A stretch of DNA of 24,039 nucleotides. Source: an uncultured Austwickia sp. Lineage in GTDB: Bacteria; Actinomycetota; Actinomycetes; Actinomycetales; Dermatophilaceae. Below are positions 8,278 to 16,261 of this stretch, piece by piece (within the stretch, counting starts at the first letter, position 1; every line of letters starts with the position of its first letter). The position numbers and the translations under genes are program-made. The notes under the pieces are model-generated. The model had not been told where the DNA came from. It was given only the letters and a program-made list of their open reading frames with translations, and searched no databases. The DNA lies in the NCBI GenBank assembly GCA_934678955.1, contig CAKUSI010000023.1:1-24039 (forward strand), written 5' to 3'.

Positions 8278-10767
8278 TCATCGGGGCGCGCGCGCCTCCG
8301 GCCGTGTCGGTCCGTCCGGTGCGGCGGCCGCCACCCCGACGATCCGGTGCAGGGAGTACGAGCGCTGACCGCCGTCCGGATCCCTCCCGTGCACCCTGCC
8401 CCCCTCCACCCGGTCCGGGTGCAGCAGGACCCGGCGTGGTGCCCCCGCCGCATCGATCACGCCCAGCCATAGGGCCCGGCCCCCTGCGGCCGCATCGCGC
8501 AGGTGGCCGGCCAGGTCGCCTGGGTCCAGGCGCACCAGCGGAGCCTCGGCGGCGTGTTGACGCGCTGCGCGATCCCGTGACCGGGCGTCCTCCCCGGCGC
8601 GCAGCACCGCCACCCACTCGGCAGGATCGCGGTCCCCGCTCCGTGCGGACCGGCCGGCGGCGCCCAGCGAGCCCACGAACCCTGTCGGGTGGGCGGGTTC
8701 GGCGAGCGAGCCCCGGGTGAGGAGTCGGGTCGCCAGGTGCTCCCGGCGCGGTGGGGTGCGGTGAGCGGAGGCGGGTGGCACGACCACCGTGCCGTCGCGG
8801 CCCTCGGCCACCGGGGCGAGCCCCGCCTCGCGGAGCACCGACAGGAGCGCGGCCGGGGCGGCGTCGCAGGCGAGCACGCCCTCGGCGATCCGCCGGGGCC
8901 GATAGGGCACCAGCTCGGAGCGGGCCAGCAGGTCGTCGATGGCCACCGGGTCGTCGCTGCGCACGTACGAGGTCGCCGCCCCGACCCTCAGGCCGCCGTG
9001 CCGCCGCGCCACGTCGCGGACCAGGTATTCCAGCGGCTGCGGCACCCCCGTCCGGCTGGCCTCCTGCAGCGTGGTCAGGATCCGGGTCGCATCCCAGCCC
9101 ACGTCCAACGCGCGGCGGACGGTGCCCGGCTCGAACCGGTAGACGCTCGCCACGTCGCGCGACTCCACGTCGGCGATCAGCCGCAGGAAGGCGGCGAGCC
9201 GGTCCTCCAGCCGTCCGGGTGCGATGGCCGTGAGATCGGCCTGCAGCAGGACGTGGTCGACGGGCTCGGGAAGCATTGCGCGTGCCGCCGCGAGCGGCTC
9301 GTATGACTCCGCGCCGGTCTGCAGCGGACCGGCGCCGATCAGCTCCCGCCCGGCGCTGGACAGACCCCCGTGGGCGAGCACGCCCAGCCAGGTTCCCTGG
9401 GTCAACGCCGCGCGCGCATGGCGATCCAGCGCCTCCGCGGGGGCGAGCGGACGCGCCCACCGCAGTCGCGCGAGGAGCGCCTCGACGCCTGTCCCGGCCC
9501 CGGCGGGGAGCCCGCCGAGGACCGACAGCAGGTCGTGGCGGATCGAGCGGGCCACTGCGGACTCGGCCGCGGGGGACAGCGCGTTGACGGGCGTGCCCAG
9601 CGCCCCGGGGTCGTCCGGGCGAGGTGGGCGGCTCCCGACGAGCTGGGCGGCTCGCGTGGTGCCCAGCCACGCCTGCGCCAGCACGAGCCACCGCCGGGGC
9701 GCTTCGACGCCACTCCAGTCGTCGAAGGCGGGCGTCGGCGCCCACGTCGGTTCGACCTGCCGGTCGTCGTCGACCAGACCCGCGGCATAGGCGAGCTCGA
9801 CCACGAACGCCGCCTGCTCGACGGGGCAGTCCAGCGCCCGGACCAGCGCGCGCAGGGAGGCCACGGCCAGCCCGCCCGAGCGAAGGACGCGAGGCGGCTC
9901 CGCGCCCCACGCGTGGGCGAGCTCCTCGACACGCATGAGGATGTCGGCCGCCGCGGCGCCGGCGGCCTCGTCCAAACTCCCCGGACCCGCAAGGAGGGGC
10001 AGCTCCGGCGGCTCCAGCGGGACGGCCCGGTGCAGTCGACCGCCGCGCAGCGCCAGAGCGACCGGCGCGGGGAGGCGGACGCTGCCCTCCCCGTCGCCTT
10101 CCTCCAACAACCCACGCGCGGAGAGGGCGTGGATGCGGTGCGCCAGTGGGCCCCCCTCGTCGAAGACCCCCGTCGAGGTCCACGCGAGGGCGGCCAGAAG
10201 GTCCCGATCGGTCGAGGACACCCTGCCCAGCGTCTCCCTCGCGTGGGCCACCTGCCGCTCGTCCACCGGGCCTGGCGCCAGCCCGGCGAGGGCCTGCCCC
10301 ACCGCGTCGAGCGTCTCGGCGCGGACCCGCCAGCGCGCCTCGCCGCTCTCAGGGTCCTGCTCGCGCGCCAGCAGCGCCCGGTCCCACAGCCGGCGGGAGG
10401 CGGACTCGAAGGCCTCCCCGTCGATCGCCTGGCCCGCGTCGGCAGCCGCGTCCGCTCCCGCCAAGGTCTTCGCCCAGGCGTCCGTACCGCTTGCCCCCAG
10501 TGCGCGCGCCCGCTCGGCGAGCACGTGGCAGTGCAGGACTGCAAGCAGACCCTCGTCGAGACCCTCGATGGCCCGGCGCAGGCTCGCCGGCGTGCCGGCC
10601 CGGGCGGCCAGCGCCGCGACGTCCACCGGCAGCGGCCTGGCGAGGTCGCCGCGCAGCGCCAGCAGCTGCGCGAGGTGCGCGTCGTCGCGGCCGCACAGGT
10701 CGTCGACGAGGCGGGGGAGCGGCACCCATCCACCGTACGGCGCGGGGAGACGGCCCGCGCGCTTCAC
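8278..10767 (-). CDS. Helicase-associated protein with XPB-like N-terminal domain (Rv0862c-like)
   Basis: 829 residues, start GTG at 10767 overlapping the stop of the lipoprotein gene (GTGA). The N-terminus (WVPLPRLVDDLCGRDDAHL... LLALRGDLARP) resembles the opening of mycobacterial Rv0862c. The middle is an Ala/Leu/Arg-rich helical region. A C-terminal domain (VLLQADLTAIAPG onward, roughly residues 510-670) can be lined up block by block with residues 1-165 of the XPB helicase at 3030-4694. It has no Walker A or DEAD-type motif, so it is not a helicase itself. A helper role for XPB is a fair inference, since the two genes are adjacent in mycobacteria. The C-terminal 100 residues carry a short domain (APLVRLDPGDLAGHLRDA... 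RVLLHPDRVEGGRVHG) with a WYL-like look. Confidence 0.88.
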   Translation of the reverse strand: MKRAGRLPAPYGGWVPLPRLVDDLCGRDDAHLAQLLALRGDLARPLPVDVAALAARAGTPASLRRAIEGLDEGLLAVLHCHVLAERARALGASGTDAWAKTLAGADAAADAGQAIDGEAFESASRRLWDRALLAREQDPESGEARWRVRAETLDAVGQALAGLAPGPVDERQVAHARETLGRVSSTDRDLLAALAWTSTGVFDEGGPLAHRIHALSARGLLEEGDGEGSVRLPAPVALALRGGRLHRAVPLEPPELPLLAGPGSLDEAAGAAAADILMRVEELAHAWGAEPPRVLRSGGLAVASLRALVRALDCPVEQAAFVVELAYAAGLVDDDRQVEPTWAPTPAFDDWSGVEAPRRWLVLAQAWLGTTRAAQLVGSRPPRPDDPGALGTPVNALSPAAESAVARSIRHDLLSVLGGLPAGAGTGVEALLARLRWARPLAPAEALDRHARAALTQGTWLGVLAHGGLSSAGRELIGAGPLQTGAESYEPLAAARAMLPEPVDHVLLQADLTAIAPGRLEDRLAAFLRLIADVESRDVASVYRFEPGTVRRALDVGWDATRILTTLQEASRTGVPQPLEYLVRDVARRHGGLRVGAATSYVRSDDPVAIDDLLARSELVPYRPRRIAEGVLACDAAPAALLSVLREAGLAPVAEGRDGTVVVPPASAHRTPPRREHLATRLLTRGSLAEPAHPTGFVGSLGAAGRSARSGDRDPAEWVAVLRAGEDARSRDRAARQHAAEAPLVRLDPGDLAGHLRDAAAGGRALWLGVIDAAGAPRRVLLHPDRVEGGRVHGRDPDGGQRSYSLHRIVGVAAAAPDGPTRPEARAPR

Positions 10768-12875
10768 TCGTGCCGGCGCAACTCCTCGCGCAGCGTTCCG
10801 ATCCCGCGCTTGGGCCGCTCGGTGTAGGAGGCCGCGTTCCAGCCCTCCCAGCGGATCGGGAAGGCGAGCGACGCGCCGTCGACGACCGCGGTGGCCTCGA
10901 TCCCGGTGATGGGCACGGCGGCGGGCTTTCCGCTGCTGGGGTCGTATGCGGTGAGCGAGGAAGGGTCGGCGAGCAGGAGCATCGACCAGGGGAGCCGTAC
11001 CGTGAGTTCGATTCCCGAGCCCTCGGCCCGGTCGACCACCCGCCACGTGCGGCGGGAGTCCACGTCCGGGCCGTCGCCGGACCAATCGCCCCGCTTGAGC
11101 CGGCCGATCTCCATGAGCTCGGCGGGTCGCGCCGGGCTCGCTCCCCGCCCGGGGAACGGGCGGTTCAGGGTGAGTCGCTGCAGGCTCCACCCGTCGGCTC
11201 CGGGGGTGGGCAGGGACTGCGGCGGCAGGCCGTCGAGGAGGATCGGGTCGACGGCGCCGCGTACGAAGGCCTCCGCGTTCCCGCCGCCCACGTCGATCAC
11301 GACCGCGACGTCGTCGCGACCCGACCCGGCCCCGGACGGGAGCCGCAGTCCCGGGCCGGGCAGGACCGCGAACCCGAGCTCCACGCGAGAGGGCCGCCCA
11401 TCGAGCGTGAGCGTGAGGGTGAGGAACGACGCGTCGTGGTCCAGGGCGACCTCGCGGAGCCCGGAGGCGGCCTCGTGCACGACCCGGCGCCCCACGGGGT
11501 TCGGGTCGTTGGCGAGGATGCCGAACCACTGCTCGTTGGTCAGCGGGTCGTGCCAGAGCGCCCGCCGCTCCGGGTGGGCTGCGGCGTGCCGGGGCACGGT
11601 GTTCCAGGTGAACTTGAACCATTCGTCGGCCCATGCGAACAGCCACGCCCCGCCCAGGCCGATCTCGTGGCACAGTCGGACCAGGTCGGCATGCATGCGC
11701 TGCTGCTCGGCCTCGTCGTGGTCGCCCTGGTGCCGCCCGTTGCTGCCGTTGTGCGCCGAGCCCAGGGAGCCCGGGACGCCGAGCTCGGTGATGAGCAGGG
11801 GCATCTGCGCGTGGTGGGCCTTGAGGTCGAGCAGGTAGGCGCGGTACGGGTCCGCCCCGGCGTACGACGGCTGCAGCAGCTGGAAGTCGGGGTAGTAGGG
11901 GTAGGCGTGATAGGAGGCGAACGTCCCGGCGGGCCAGGCCGCGGTCGGCAGCACGTGGTTGGCGTCGACCGAGAGCATGTCCTCGCGCTCGAGCGGCTCC
12001 TCCGGGTGACGCAGCGGGTCCGTCGTCGGCCAGTTGACCAGGCCGATCGGGACGCTCACGCCGCGGGCCGCCTCGTAGGAGGCCAGTTCCTCCATGCGGG
12101 CCGCCACCCAGCGCTCGGTCGGCGTGGCGGCGGGCGTGGTCGCGAAGTAGCGGCCCGCGACGGCCGGCGCCGCGGCGTTGGTGCGGTCGCTGTGGAACGA
12201 GGCCAGCGGGTCCCACTCGACGCCGACCAGCCAGGCCGCCGTCCAGGGCGACACGTCAGCGGTCCAGGTGCCCCAGGCCCGGCCCCGCTGCTGCGGTCGG
12301 GTCAGGTCGCCGTGCACGGCGCCGCTCGTGTCCCTGACCTCGGCGATCATCGCGTCGGTCGGGCCCTTCGCGAACAGGTCGTGGGATTCCAGATAGCTCT
12401 CGTCCGGGAGGTAGATGCCCTGCACGAGGTAGAGCGGGTCGTCCGGGTGCGCGAGGTTGAACGCCCGCAGCTCCTCGTAGAAGGCCGGGGGGTGGATGGT
12501 GTAGATCCGCACGACGCGGACCCCGAGGTCCCGCATCATGGGGAACCAGCGCTGGTAGTCCTCGCGGCGCATGGCCAGCTCGCCGGGGGAGTGACCGGGG
12601 ATCGTGCTGCCGAGGTTGACCCCCGCCCAGTACGTCAGGTCGCCGCCGGAGGTGTGCAGCAGGAGCTGGTCGCCGCGCTGGCTGGCGAGCATCGTCAGGC
12701 CGTCGGCGCTGACCGGCTTCGGGGCGCGGGGCGTGGCCGGGGTGTGCGGCGGTGTGCCGGTCGGTCCGGGCGAGCCCCCCGGGCCGGCGCAGCCCGCGGC
12801 CAGCAGGACCCCGCCCGCCAGGCCGAGCTGGAGCAGCCGACGTCGGGACAGCGCGAGAGGCAAGCGCGAGGGCAT
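10764..12875 (-). CDS. Putative Tat-exported lipoprotein glycoside hydrolase (TIM barrel)
   Basis: 703 residues, start ATG at 12875 with AAGGA about 7 nt upstream. The N-terminus combines SRRRLLQ (twin-arginine-like) with a lipobox LAAGC (C29), then a Pro/Gly/Thr linker, so a surface lipoprotein is expected. Residues about 80-440 look like a (beta/alpha)8 hydrolase: YWAGVNLGS, LGVRVVRIYTIHPPAFY, LVGVEWDP (E220, candidate acid/base), YHAYPYYPDF and LLITELGVPGS (E364, candidate nucleophile). A conserved block GGAWLFAWADEWFKFTW follows. The C-terminal 250 residues look beta-rich. I know this ITE-GVP...DEWFK pattern from bacterial proteins annotated as GH2-like or fused to family 2 glycosyltransferases. 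The substrate is unknown; a cell-wall or exopolysaccharide target is possible. It is coupled by a GTGA overlap to the helicase-associated gene, an odd partner. Confidence 0.85.
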   Translation of the reverse strand: MPSRLPLALSRRRLLQLGLAGGVLLAAGCAGPGGSPGPTGTPPHTPATPRAPKPVSADGLTMLASQRGDQLLLHTSGGDLTYWAGVNLGSTIPGHSPGELAMRREDYQRWFPMMRDLGVRVVRIYTIHPPAFYEELRAFNLAHPDDPLYLVQGIYLPDESYLESHDLFAKGPTDAMIAEVRDTSGAVHGDLTRPQQRGRAWGTWTADVSPWTAAWLVGVEWDPLASFHSDRTNAAAPAVAGRYFATTPAATPTERWVAARMEELASYEAARGVSVPIGLVNWPTTDPLRHPEEPLEREDMLSVDANHVLPTAAWPAGTFASYHAYPYYPDFQLLQPSYAGADPYRAYLLDLKAHHAQMPLLITELGVPGSLGSAHNGSNGRHQGDHDEAEQQRMHADLVRLCHEIGLGGAWLFAWADEWFKFTWNTVPRHAAAHPERRALWHDPLTNEQWFGILANDPNPVGRRVVHEAASGLREVALDHDASFLTLTLTLDGRPSRVELGFAVLPGPGLRLPSGAGSGRDDVAVVIDVGGGNAEAFVRGAVDPILLDGLPPQSLPTPGADGWSLQRLTLNRPFPGRGASPARPAELMEIGRLKRGDWSGDGPDVDSRRTWRVVDRAEGSGIELTVRLPWSMLLLADPSSLTAYDPSSGKPAAVPITGIEATAVVDGASLAFPIRWEGWNAASYTERPKRGIGTLREELRRHE

Positions 12876-12910
12876 ACGGGGTTCCTTGTCGAGGGTGGCG
12901 TCGACCCCCT

Positions 12911-12940
12911 CATCGGCAGCTGTGGACCAACACATCGGCA
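12911..12940. repeat. Direct repeat CATCGGCA x2, 22 bp apart
   Basis: Two identical octamers (12911-12918 and 12933-12940) lie 22 bp apart, two helical turns, and 36-65 bp upstream of the lipoprotein start codon. This fits a binding site for a dimeric activator or repressor of the glycosidase gene, but two octamers can also arise by chance. Confidence 0.35.
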
Positions 12941-12990
12941 ATTCGCTTGCTTCATCCCGAGGTTCCGCGCGCGTCGGCGGGCCGGCATGC

Positions 12991-13047
12991 TGAGCCGGCC
13001 GAGGTGGGGGCTGGGTGAGCCGGCGAAAGCGGCCATGGTGAGCCGGC
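12991..13047. repeat. Three direct repeats of TGAGCCGGC
   Basis: The nonamer TGAGCCGGC occurs at 12991, 13016 and 13039 (spacings 25 and 23 bp), with a related GAGCCGGCC about 90 bp further on. The regular spacing near two helical turns suggests a protein-binding array or a decayed tandem repeat. Confidence 0.4.
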
Positions 13048-13116
13048 TGATACGGCACGGGGACCGGTCCGGGGGACGGGGGCGGCGGAGGGGCGGCAGG
13101 GCCTCTCCCCACCGGC

Positions 13117-13122
13117 TAGCCT
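13117..13122 (+). promoter_or_regulatory. -10-like TAGCCT before the cold-shock gene
   Basis: TAGCCT fits TANNNT and would start transcription near 13129, leaving a leader of about 53 nt before the GTG start. No convincing -35 is seen. Confidence 0.32.
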
Positions 13123-13181
13123 GGGGGAGTCCCGAGACGAGCCGGCCTGGGCGGCTCCAGACGTGGAAAAGGGTGTGTTCG

Positions 13182-13577
13182 GTGCCTGTTGGCAGGGTCA
13201 AGTTCTACGACGCGACGAAGGGGTTCGGGTTCGTCGCGTCCGAGGACGGCGAGGACGTGTTCGTGCACGCCTCGGCGTTGCCCGAGGGGGTGACGCTGAA
13301 GCCGGGGATGCGCCTGGAGTTCAGCCTCGCGCGCGGCAAGCGGGGCAGCCAGGCGATGCAGGTGAGCGTGCTCGATCCGGTGCCCTCGGTGGCCGAGGCA
13401 CAGCACGTCAAGCACCGCCGCTCCCCTGAGGAGATGACCGTGATCACCGAGGATCTGATCAAGATGCTGGACCGGGTCAACGGGCAGTTCCGGCGCGGAC
13501 GGTATCCGGAGCGGCGCGAGGCCGAGCAGGTGGCGGCCGTGTTACGGGCCGTCGCCGACCACCTGGACGGTTCCTGA
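13182..13577 (+). CDS. cspB: Cold-shock-domain protein with C-terminal helical extension (CspB-like)
   Basis: 131 residues. The first 67 or so form a cold-shock domain: VGRVKFYDATKGFGFV (RNP1-like KGFGFV), then EDVFVHASAL (RNP2-like DVFVH). A C-terminal helical extension of about 60 residues follows (EEMTVITEDLIKMLDRVNGQFRRGRYPERREAEQV), matching the long CspB of mycobacteria (Rv0871) rather than the 67-aa CspA type. It should bind single-stranded RNA or DNA as a chaperone. The start GTG at 13182 gives the usual N-terminus (M-P-V-G-R-V-K) and lies behind GGAAAAGGG; GTG codons 9 nt upstream and nearby are less likely. The DUF3027 gene begins 1 nt after the stop, so the two form an operon. Confidence 0.93.
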   Translation: MPVGRVKFYDATKGFGFVASEDGEDVFVHASALPEGVTLKPGMRLEFSLARGKRGSQAMQVSVLDPVPSVAEAQHVKHRRSPEEMTVITEDLIKMLDRVNGQFRRGRYPERREAEQVAAVLRAVADHLDGS

Positions 13578-13578
13578 G

Positions 13579-14331
13579 ATGGCCTCGATCAGGCCGGATG
13601 CGGTCCTCGCCGGGGCCAGCGAGGTGGCCCGGGCGGCCGCGGAGGCGATCGCCGAGCCGGGCACCGTGGGGGCCCACGTGGGGATGCGGATGGAGTCCGA
13701 CCGGCTGGCCACGCACCTCTTCGAGTGCACCGCGCCCGCCTACCGGGGCTGGACCTGGGCGGTGACGGTGACCCGGATCGCGCGGGGTCGGACCGTCACG
13801 ATCTGCGAGACCCACCTGCTGCCCGGCGATGACGCGCTCCTCGCGCCCGAGTGGCTGCCGTATGCGCAGCGACTGGCGCCGGGCGACGTCGGGCCGGGCG
13901 ACGTGCTGCCGTTCGTGGACGACGACCCCCGCCTGGAGCCCGGCTACGAGGCCACCGGCGAGGAGGACGTCGACAGGATGGCGCTGTGGGAGCTGGGCCT
14001 CGGCCGCGCCCGGGTCCTCTCCGCGGAGGGTCGGGACGAGGCGGCCCAGCGGTGGTACGACGGGACGCACGGCCCGACCGCCGAGACGGCCGTCAAGTCG
14101 TCGGCCATCTGCTCCACGTGCGGCTTCTACGTGCCGATGGCGGGCGCGCTGCGCCGACTGTTCGGCGTGTGCGCCAACGCGTGGTCCCCGAGCGACGGGT
14201 CCGTGGTGAGCCTGGACCACGGCTGCGGCGCCCACAGCGAGACCACCGTCACCGCGGAACGCCCCGTACCGGTCGGTGACCCGCTCCTGGACGACCTCGC
14301 CTGGGACGTCCTGGCCGAGGACCGTTCCTGA
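13579..14331 (+). CDS. DUF3027 family protein
   Basis: 250 residues, ATG one base after the cold-shock stop. The C-terminal third carries the signature of DUF3027 (Rv0883c in M. tuberculosis): SAICSTCGFYVPMAGALRRLFGVCAN, then WSPSDGSVVSLDHGCGAHSE. The CxxC, the later Cys of GVCAN and the Cys/His of DHGCGAHSE could form a zinc site. The N-terminal part (HLFECTAPAYRGWTWAVTVTR...VCETHLLPG-like) is also typical. Function is unknown. Linkage to a cold-shock gene and to DUF2530, as in other actinobacteria, hints at a nucleic-acid or translation role, but this is only context. Confidence 0.93.
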   Translation: MASIRPDAVLAGASEVARAAAEAIAEPGTVGAHVGMRMESDRLATHLFECTAPAYRGWTWAVTVTRIARGRTVTICETHLLPGDDALLAPEWLPYAQRLAPGDVGPGDVLPFVDDDPRLEPGYEATGEEDVDRMALWELGLGRARVLSAEGRDEAAQRWYDGTHGPTAETAVKSSAICSTCGFYVPMAGALRRLFGVCANAWSPSDGSVVSLDHGCGAHSETTVTAERPVPVGDPLLDDLAWDVLAEDRS

Positions 14332-14401
14332 CCCGCCCGACTCCGACACGGCCCGCCCGCCGGCGTCTGGCCACCTGACTCCGGCGTCAGACCCGCCCGG
14401 C

Positions 14402-14644
14402 TCAGGCGGACTCGGCGTTGCCGCGACCGCGACGGATGTAGAGGTAGCCCAGGCCGCCCAGCGTCAACGCGATCACGCACGTCCACGGCCACCACGAGCG
14501 CTCCCCCGTGCGCAGCGCGGGCACCGCGAGGATCACGACGAGCGCTGCGGCCCAGAGCCCGAGCAGCGGCAGCAAGGTGCGGGTCACCGGCCACCGCAGC
14601 GGCTGCGGGTCGTCTCGCCATTGCGGGCGCGGCGGGCGGGGCAT
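14402..14644 (-). CDS. DUF2530 family small membrane protein
   Basis: 80 residues, two hydrophobic helices (about 20-43 and 51-69) with the PRPPRPQW...DDPQPLRW N-terminus and the RTGERSWWPWTC loop typical of DUF2530 (Rv0882 in M. tuberculosis, next to the DUF3027 gene there too). It converges on the DUF3027 gene with 70 nt between the stops. A TACGGT -10-like hexamer ends exactly 6 nt before the ATG, so the mRNA is probably leaderless. Function unknown. Confidence 0.9.
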   Translation of the reverse strand: MPRPPRPQWRDDPQPLRWPVTRTLLPLLGLWAAALVVILAVPALRTGERSWWPWTCVIALTLGGLGYLYIRRGRGNAESA

Positions 14645-14650
14645 ACCCCC

Positions 14651-14656
14651 ACCGTA
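14651..14656 (-). promoter_or_regulatory. -10 TACGGT of DUF2530 gene, probable leaderless transcript
   Basis: Minus-strand TACGGT is followed by 6 nt and then the ATG at 14644, the spacing that puts the first transcribed base on the start codon. The divergent permease has the same arrangement on the other strand. Confidence 0.5.
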
Positions 14657-14698
14657 CGCCCCCGTCCGGGCCGATCCGAGGGGCGACCGGGCCGGTCG

Positions 14699-14704
14699 TA
14701 GGGT
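14699..14704 (+). promoter_or_regulatory. -10 TAGGGT of NCS2 permease, probable leaderless transcript
   Basis: TAGGGT lies 6 nt before ATG 14711. No Shine-Dalgarno sequence precedes the ATG, which supports a leaderless mRNA and selects ATG 14711 over GTG 14705. Confidence 0.5.
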
Positions 14705-14710
14705 GTGGGC

Positions 14711-16210
14711 ATGTCCCACCCCACGGCGCGCTCCGAGACGGCGGATGCCCCTACCCCCGGCTCCCCCCGGGGCGGACTCGACGGCTACTTCCAGATCACC
14801 GCGCGGGGCTCGACGCTCAGCCGGGAGATCCGCGGCGGCTTCGCCACCTTCTTCACGATGGCCTACATCGTGGTCCTGAACCCCCTCATCATCGGCACGG
14901 TCCCCGACGGCACCGGCGCCTACCTCGGCGGCGGCGCGACCCCCGACCTGGCCAAAGTGGCCGCCGCGACCGCCCTGGTCGCCGGCCTGATGTCGATCCT
15001 GATGGGGGTGGTGGCCAACTACCCGCTGGCGCTCGCCGCCGGCCTCGGCCTCAACGCGTTCGTGGCGTTCAGCGTGGCCGCCCTGCCGCAGATGACCTGG
15101 GCCGACGCGATGGGGCTGGTGGTCCTGGAGGGCCTCGTCATCCTGATCCTGGTGCTCACCGGGTTCCGACAGGCGGTGTTCCTCGCCATCCCCTCCCCGC
15201 TCAAGACGGCGATCAGCGTGGGGATCGGGCTGTTCATCACGCTCGTCGGCCTCTTCGACGCGGGCATCGTGCGCAAGGCGCCCGCGACCCCCGTGCAGCT
15301 CGGTCCGACCGGCGCGCTCGCGGGGTGGCCGAGCCTGGTGTTCGTGCTCGGGTTGGTCGCGATCATCGTGATGATGGTGCGCGGCGTAAAGGGCGCCATC
15401 CTGTATGGGATCCTCGGCACCACACTCCTCGCGGTGGTCGTCGAATCCGTCGCGCGCATCGGTGCCCAGACGGACGCGACCGGCGCCGTGGTGAACCCGC
15501 ACGGCTGGGGGCTCAACGTGCCCCGCCTGCCGGACCAGATCGTCGCCGCCCCCGACTTCGGCCTGCTGGGTCAGTTCAGCCTGCTCGGCTCGGTCTCCAA
15601 GATCGGGATCATCTCGGTGGTGCTGCTGGTCTTCACGCTGATGCTGGCCGACTTCTTCGACACGATGGGCACCATGGTGGCGGTCGGGGCCGAGGGCGGC
15701 CTCCTGGATTCCAACGGGAACCCGCCGAACACCTCGCGCATCCTGGTGGTCGACTCCGTGGCCATCGCGGGCGGCGCGGGCTCCGTCTCGAGCAACACGT
15801 CATACATCGAGTCCGCCGCCGGGGTGGGCGAAGGCGCGCGCACGGGGTTGGCGTCCGTCGTCACCGGGGCGCTGTTCCTCTTGGCCACGTTCCTCGCCCC
15901 GCTCGTCGACGTGGTCCCCTACGAGGCCGCGACCCCCGCCCTCGTCATCGTGGGGTTCTTGATGATGCAGCAGGTGAGCGGGATCGACTGGGCGGACCTG
16001 GAGATCGCGATCCCGTGCTTCCTGACGATCGTGCTGATGCCGTTCACGTACTCGATCACCGCGGGCATCGGCGCCGGTTTCGTCACCTACGTCCTCATCG
16101 CGATCGTGCGCGGCCGGTCGCGCGAGCTGCACCCCCTGATGTGGATCGTCTCGGCGATGTTCGTGATCTACTTCGCGATCGACCCGATCCGCCAACTGCT
16201 CGCCGGCTGA
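14711..16210 (+). CDS. NCS2-family guanine/hypoxanthine permease (AzgA-like)
   Basis: Integral membrane purine:cation symporter, 499 residues from ATG 14711 (GTG 14705 would add two). About 12-14 hydrophobic segments. AzgA/GhxP signatures: the N-terminal REIRGGFATFFTMAYIVVLNP, ANYPLALAAGLGLNAFVAF, IPSPLKTAISVGIGLFITLVGL, the substrate-site region LADFFDTMGTMVAVG and SSNTSYIESAAGVGEGARTGLASVVTG, and the late motif DWADLEIAIPCFLTIVLMPFTYSITAGIGAGF. The Asp/Asn/Glu residues in these blocks bind purine and proton in the family. Uptake of guanine, hypoxanthine or adenine is expected; the exact base is not readable. A 31-residue membrane ORF follows 51 nt later and a terminator closes the unit. Confidence 0.95.
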   Translation: MSHPTARSETADAPTPGSPRGGLDGYFQITARGSTLSREIRGGFATFFTMAYIVVLNPLIIGTVPDGTGAYLGGGATPDLAKVAAATALVAGLMSILMGVVANYPLALAAGLGLNAFVAFSVAALPQMTWADAMGLVVLEGLVILILVLTGFRQAVFLAIPSPLKTAISVGIGLFITLVGLFDAGIVRKAPATPVQLGPTGALAGWPSLVFVLGLVAIIVMMVRGVKGAILYGILGTTLLAVVVESVARIGAQTDATGAVVNPHGWGLNVPRLPDQIVAAPDFGLLGQFSLLGSVSKIGIISVVLLVFTLMLADFFDTMGTMVAVGAEGGLLDSNGNPPNTSRILVVDSVAIAGGAGSVSSNTSYIESAAGVGEGARTGLASVVTGALFLLATFLAPLVDVVPYEAATPALVIVGFLMMQQVSGIDWADLEIAIPCFLTIVLMPFTYSITAGIGAGFVTYVLIAIVRGRSRELHPLMWIVSAMFVIYFAIDPIRQLLAG

Positions 16211-16261
16211 GACCGGCGGGATCCGTTCGAAGCGGGCCGGGCCACGGCCCGAGGAGGAGGA

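Larger units (their letters stand above)
12876..13181. other. 306-nt divergent intergenic region with short direct repeats
   Basis: This gap separates the divergent lipoprotein and cold-shock genes. It contains two copies of CATCGGCA (12911-12918, 12933-12940), three copies of TGAGCCGGC (12991-12999, 13016-13024, 13039-13047), and a -10-like TAGCCT (13117-13122). I see no coding region with the codon bias of the neighbours and no RNA gene. Confidence 0.5.

Noticed and set aside
10146..13180. Long plus-strand frame running into the cold-shock gene
   Set aside because: Only the part from GTG 13182 has a recognisable product and a ribosome site. The rest is antisense to the lipoprotein and helicase-associated genes.
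14332..14401. Possible terminator between DUF3027 and DUF2530 genes
   Set aside because: Only 4-5 bp stems (GTCTG/CAGAC, TGAC/GTCA) that exclude each other.
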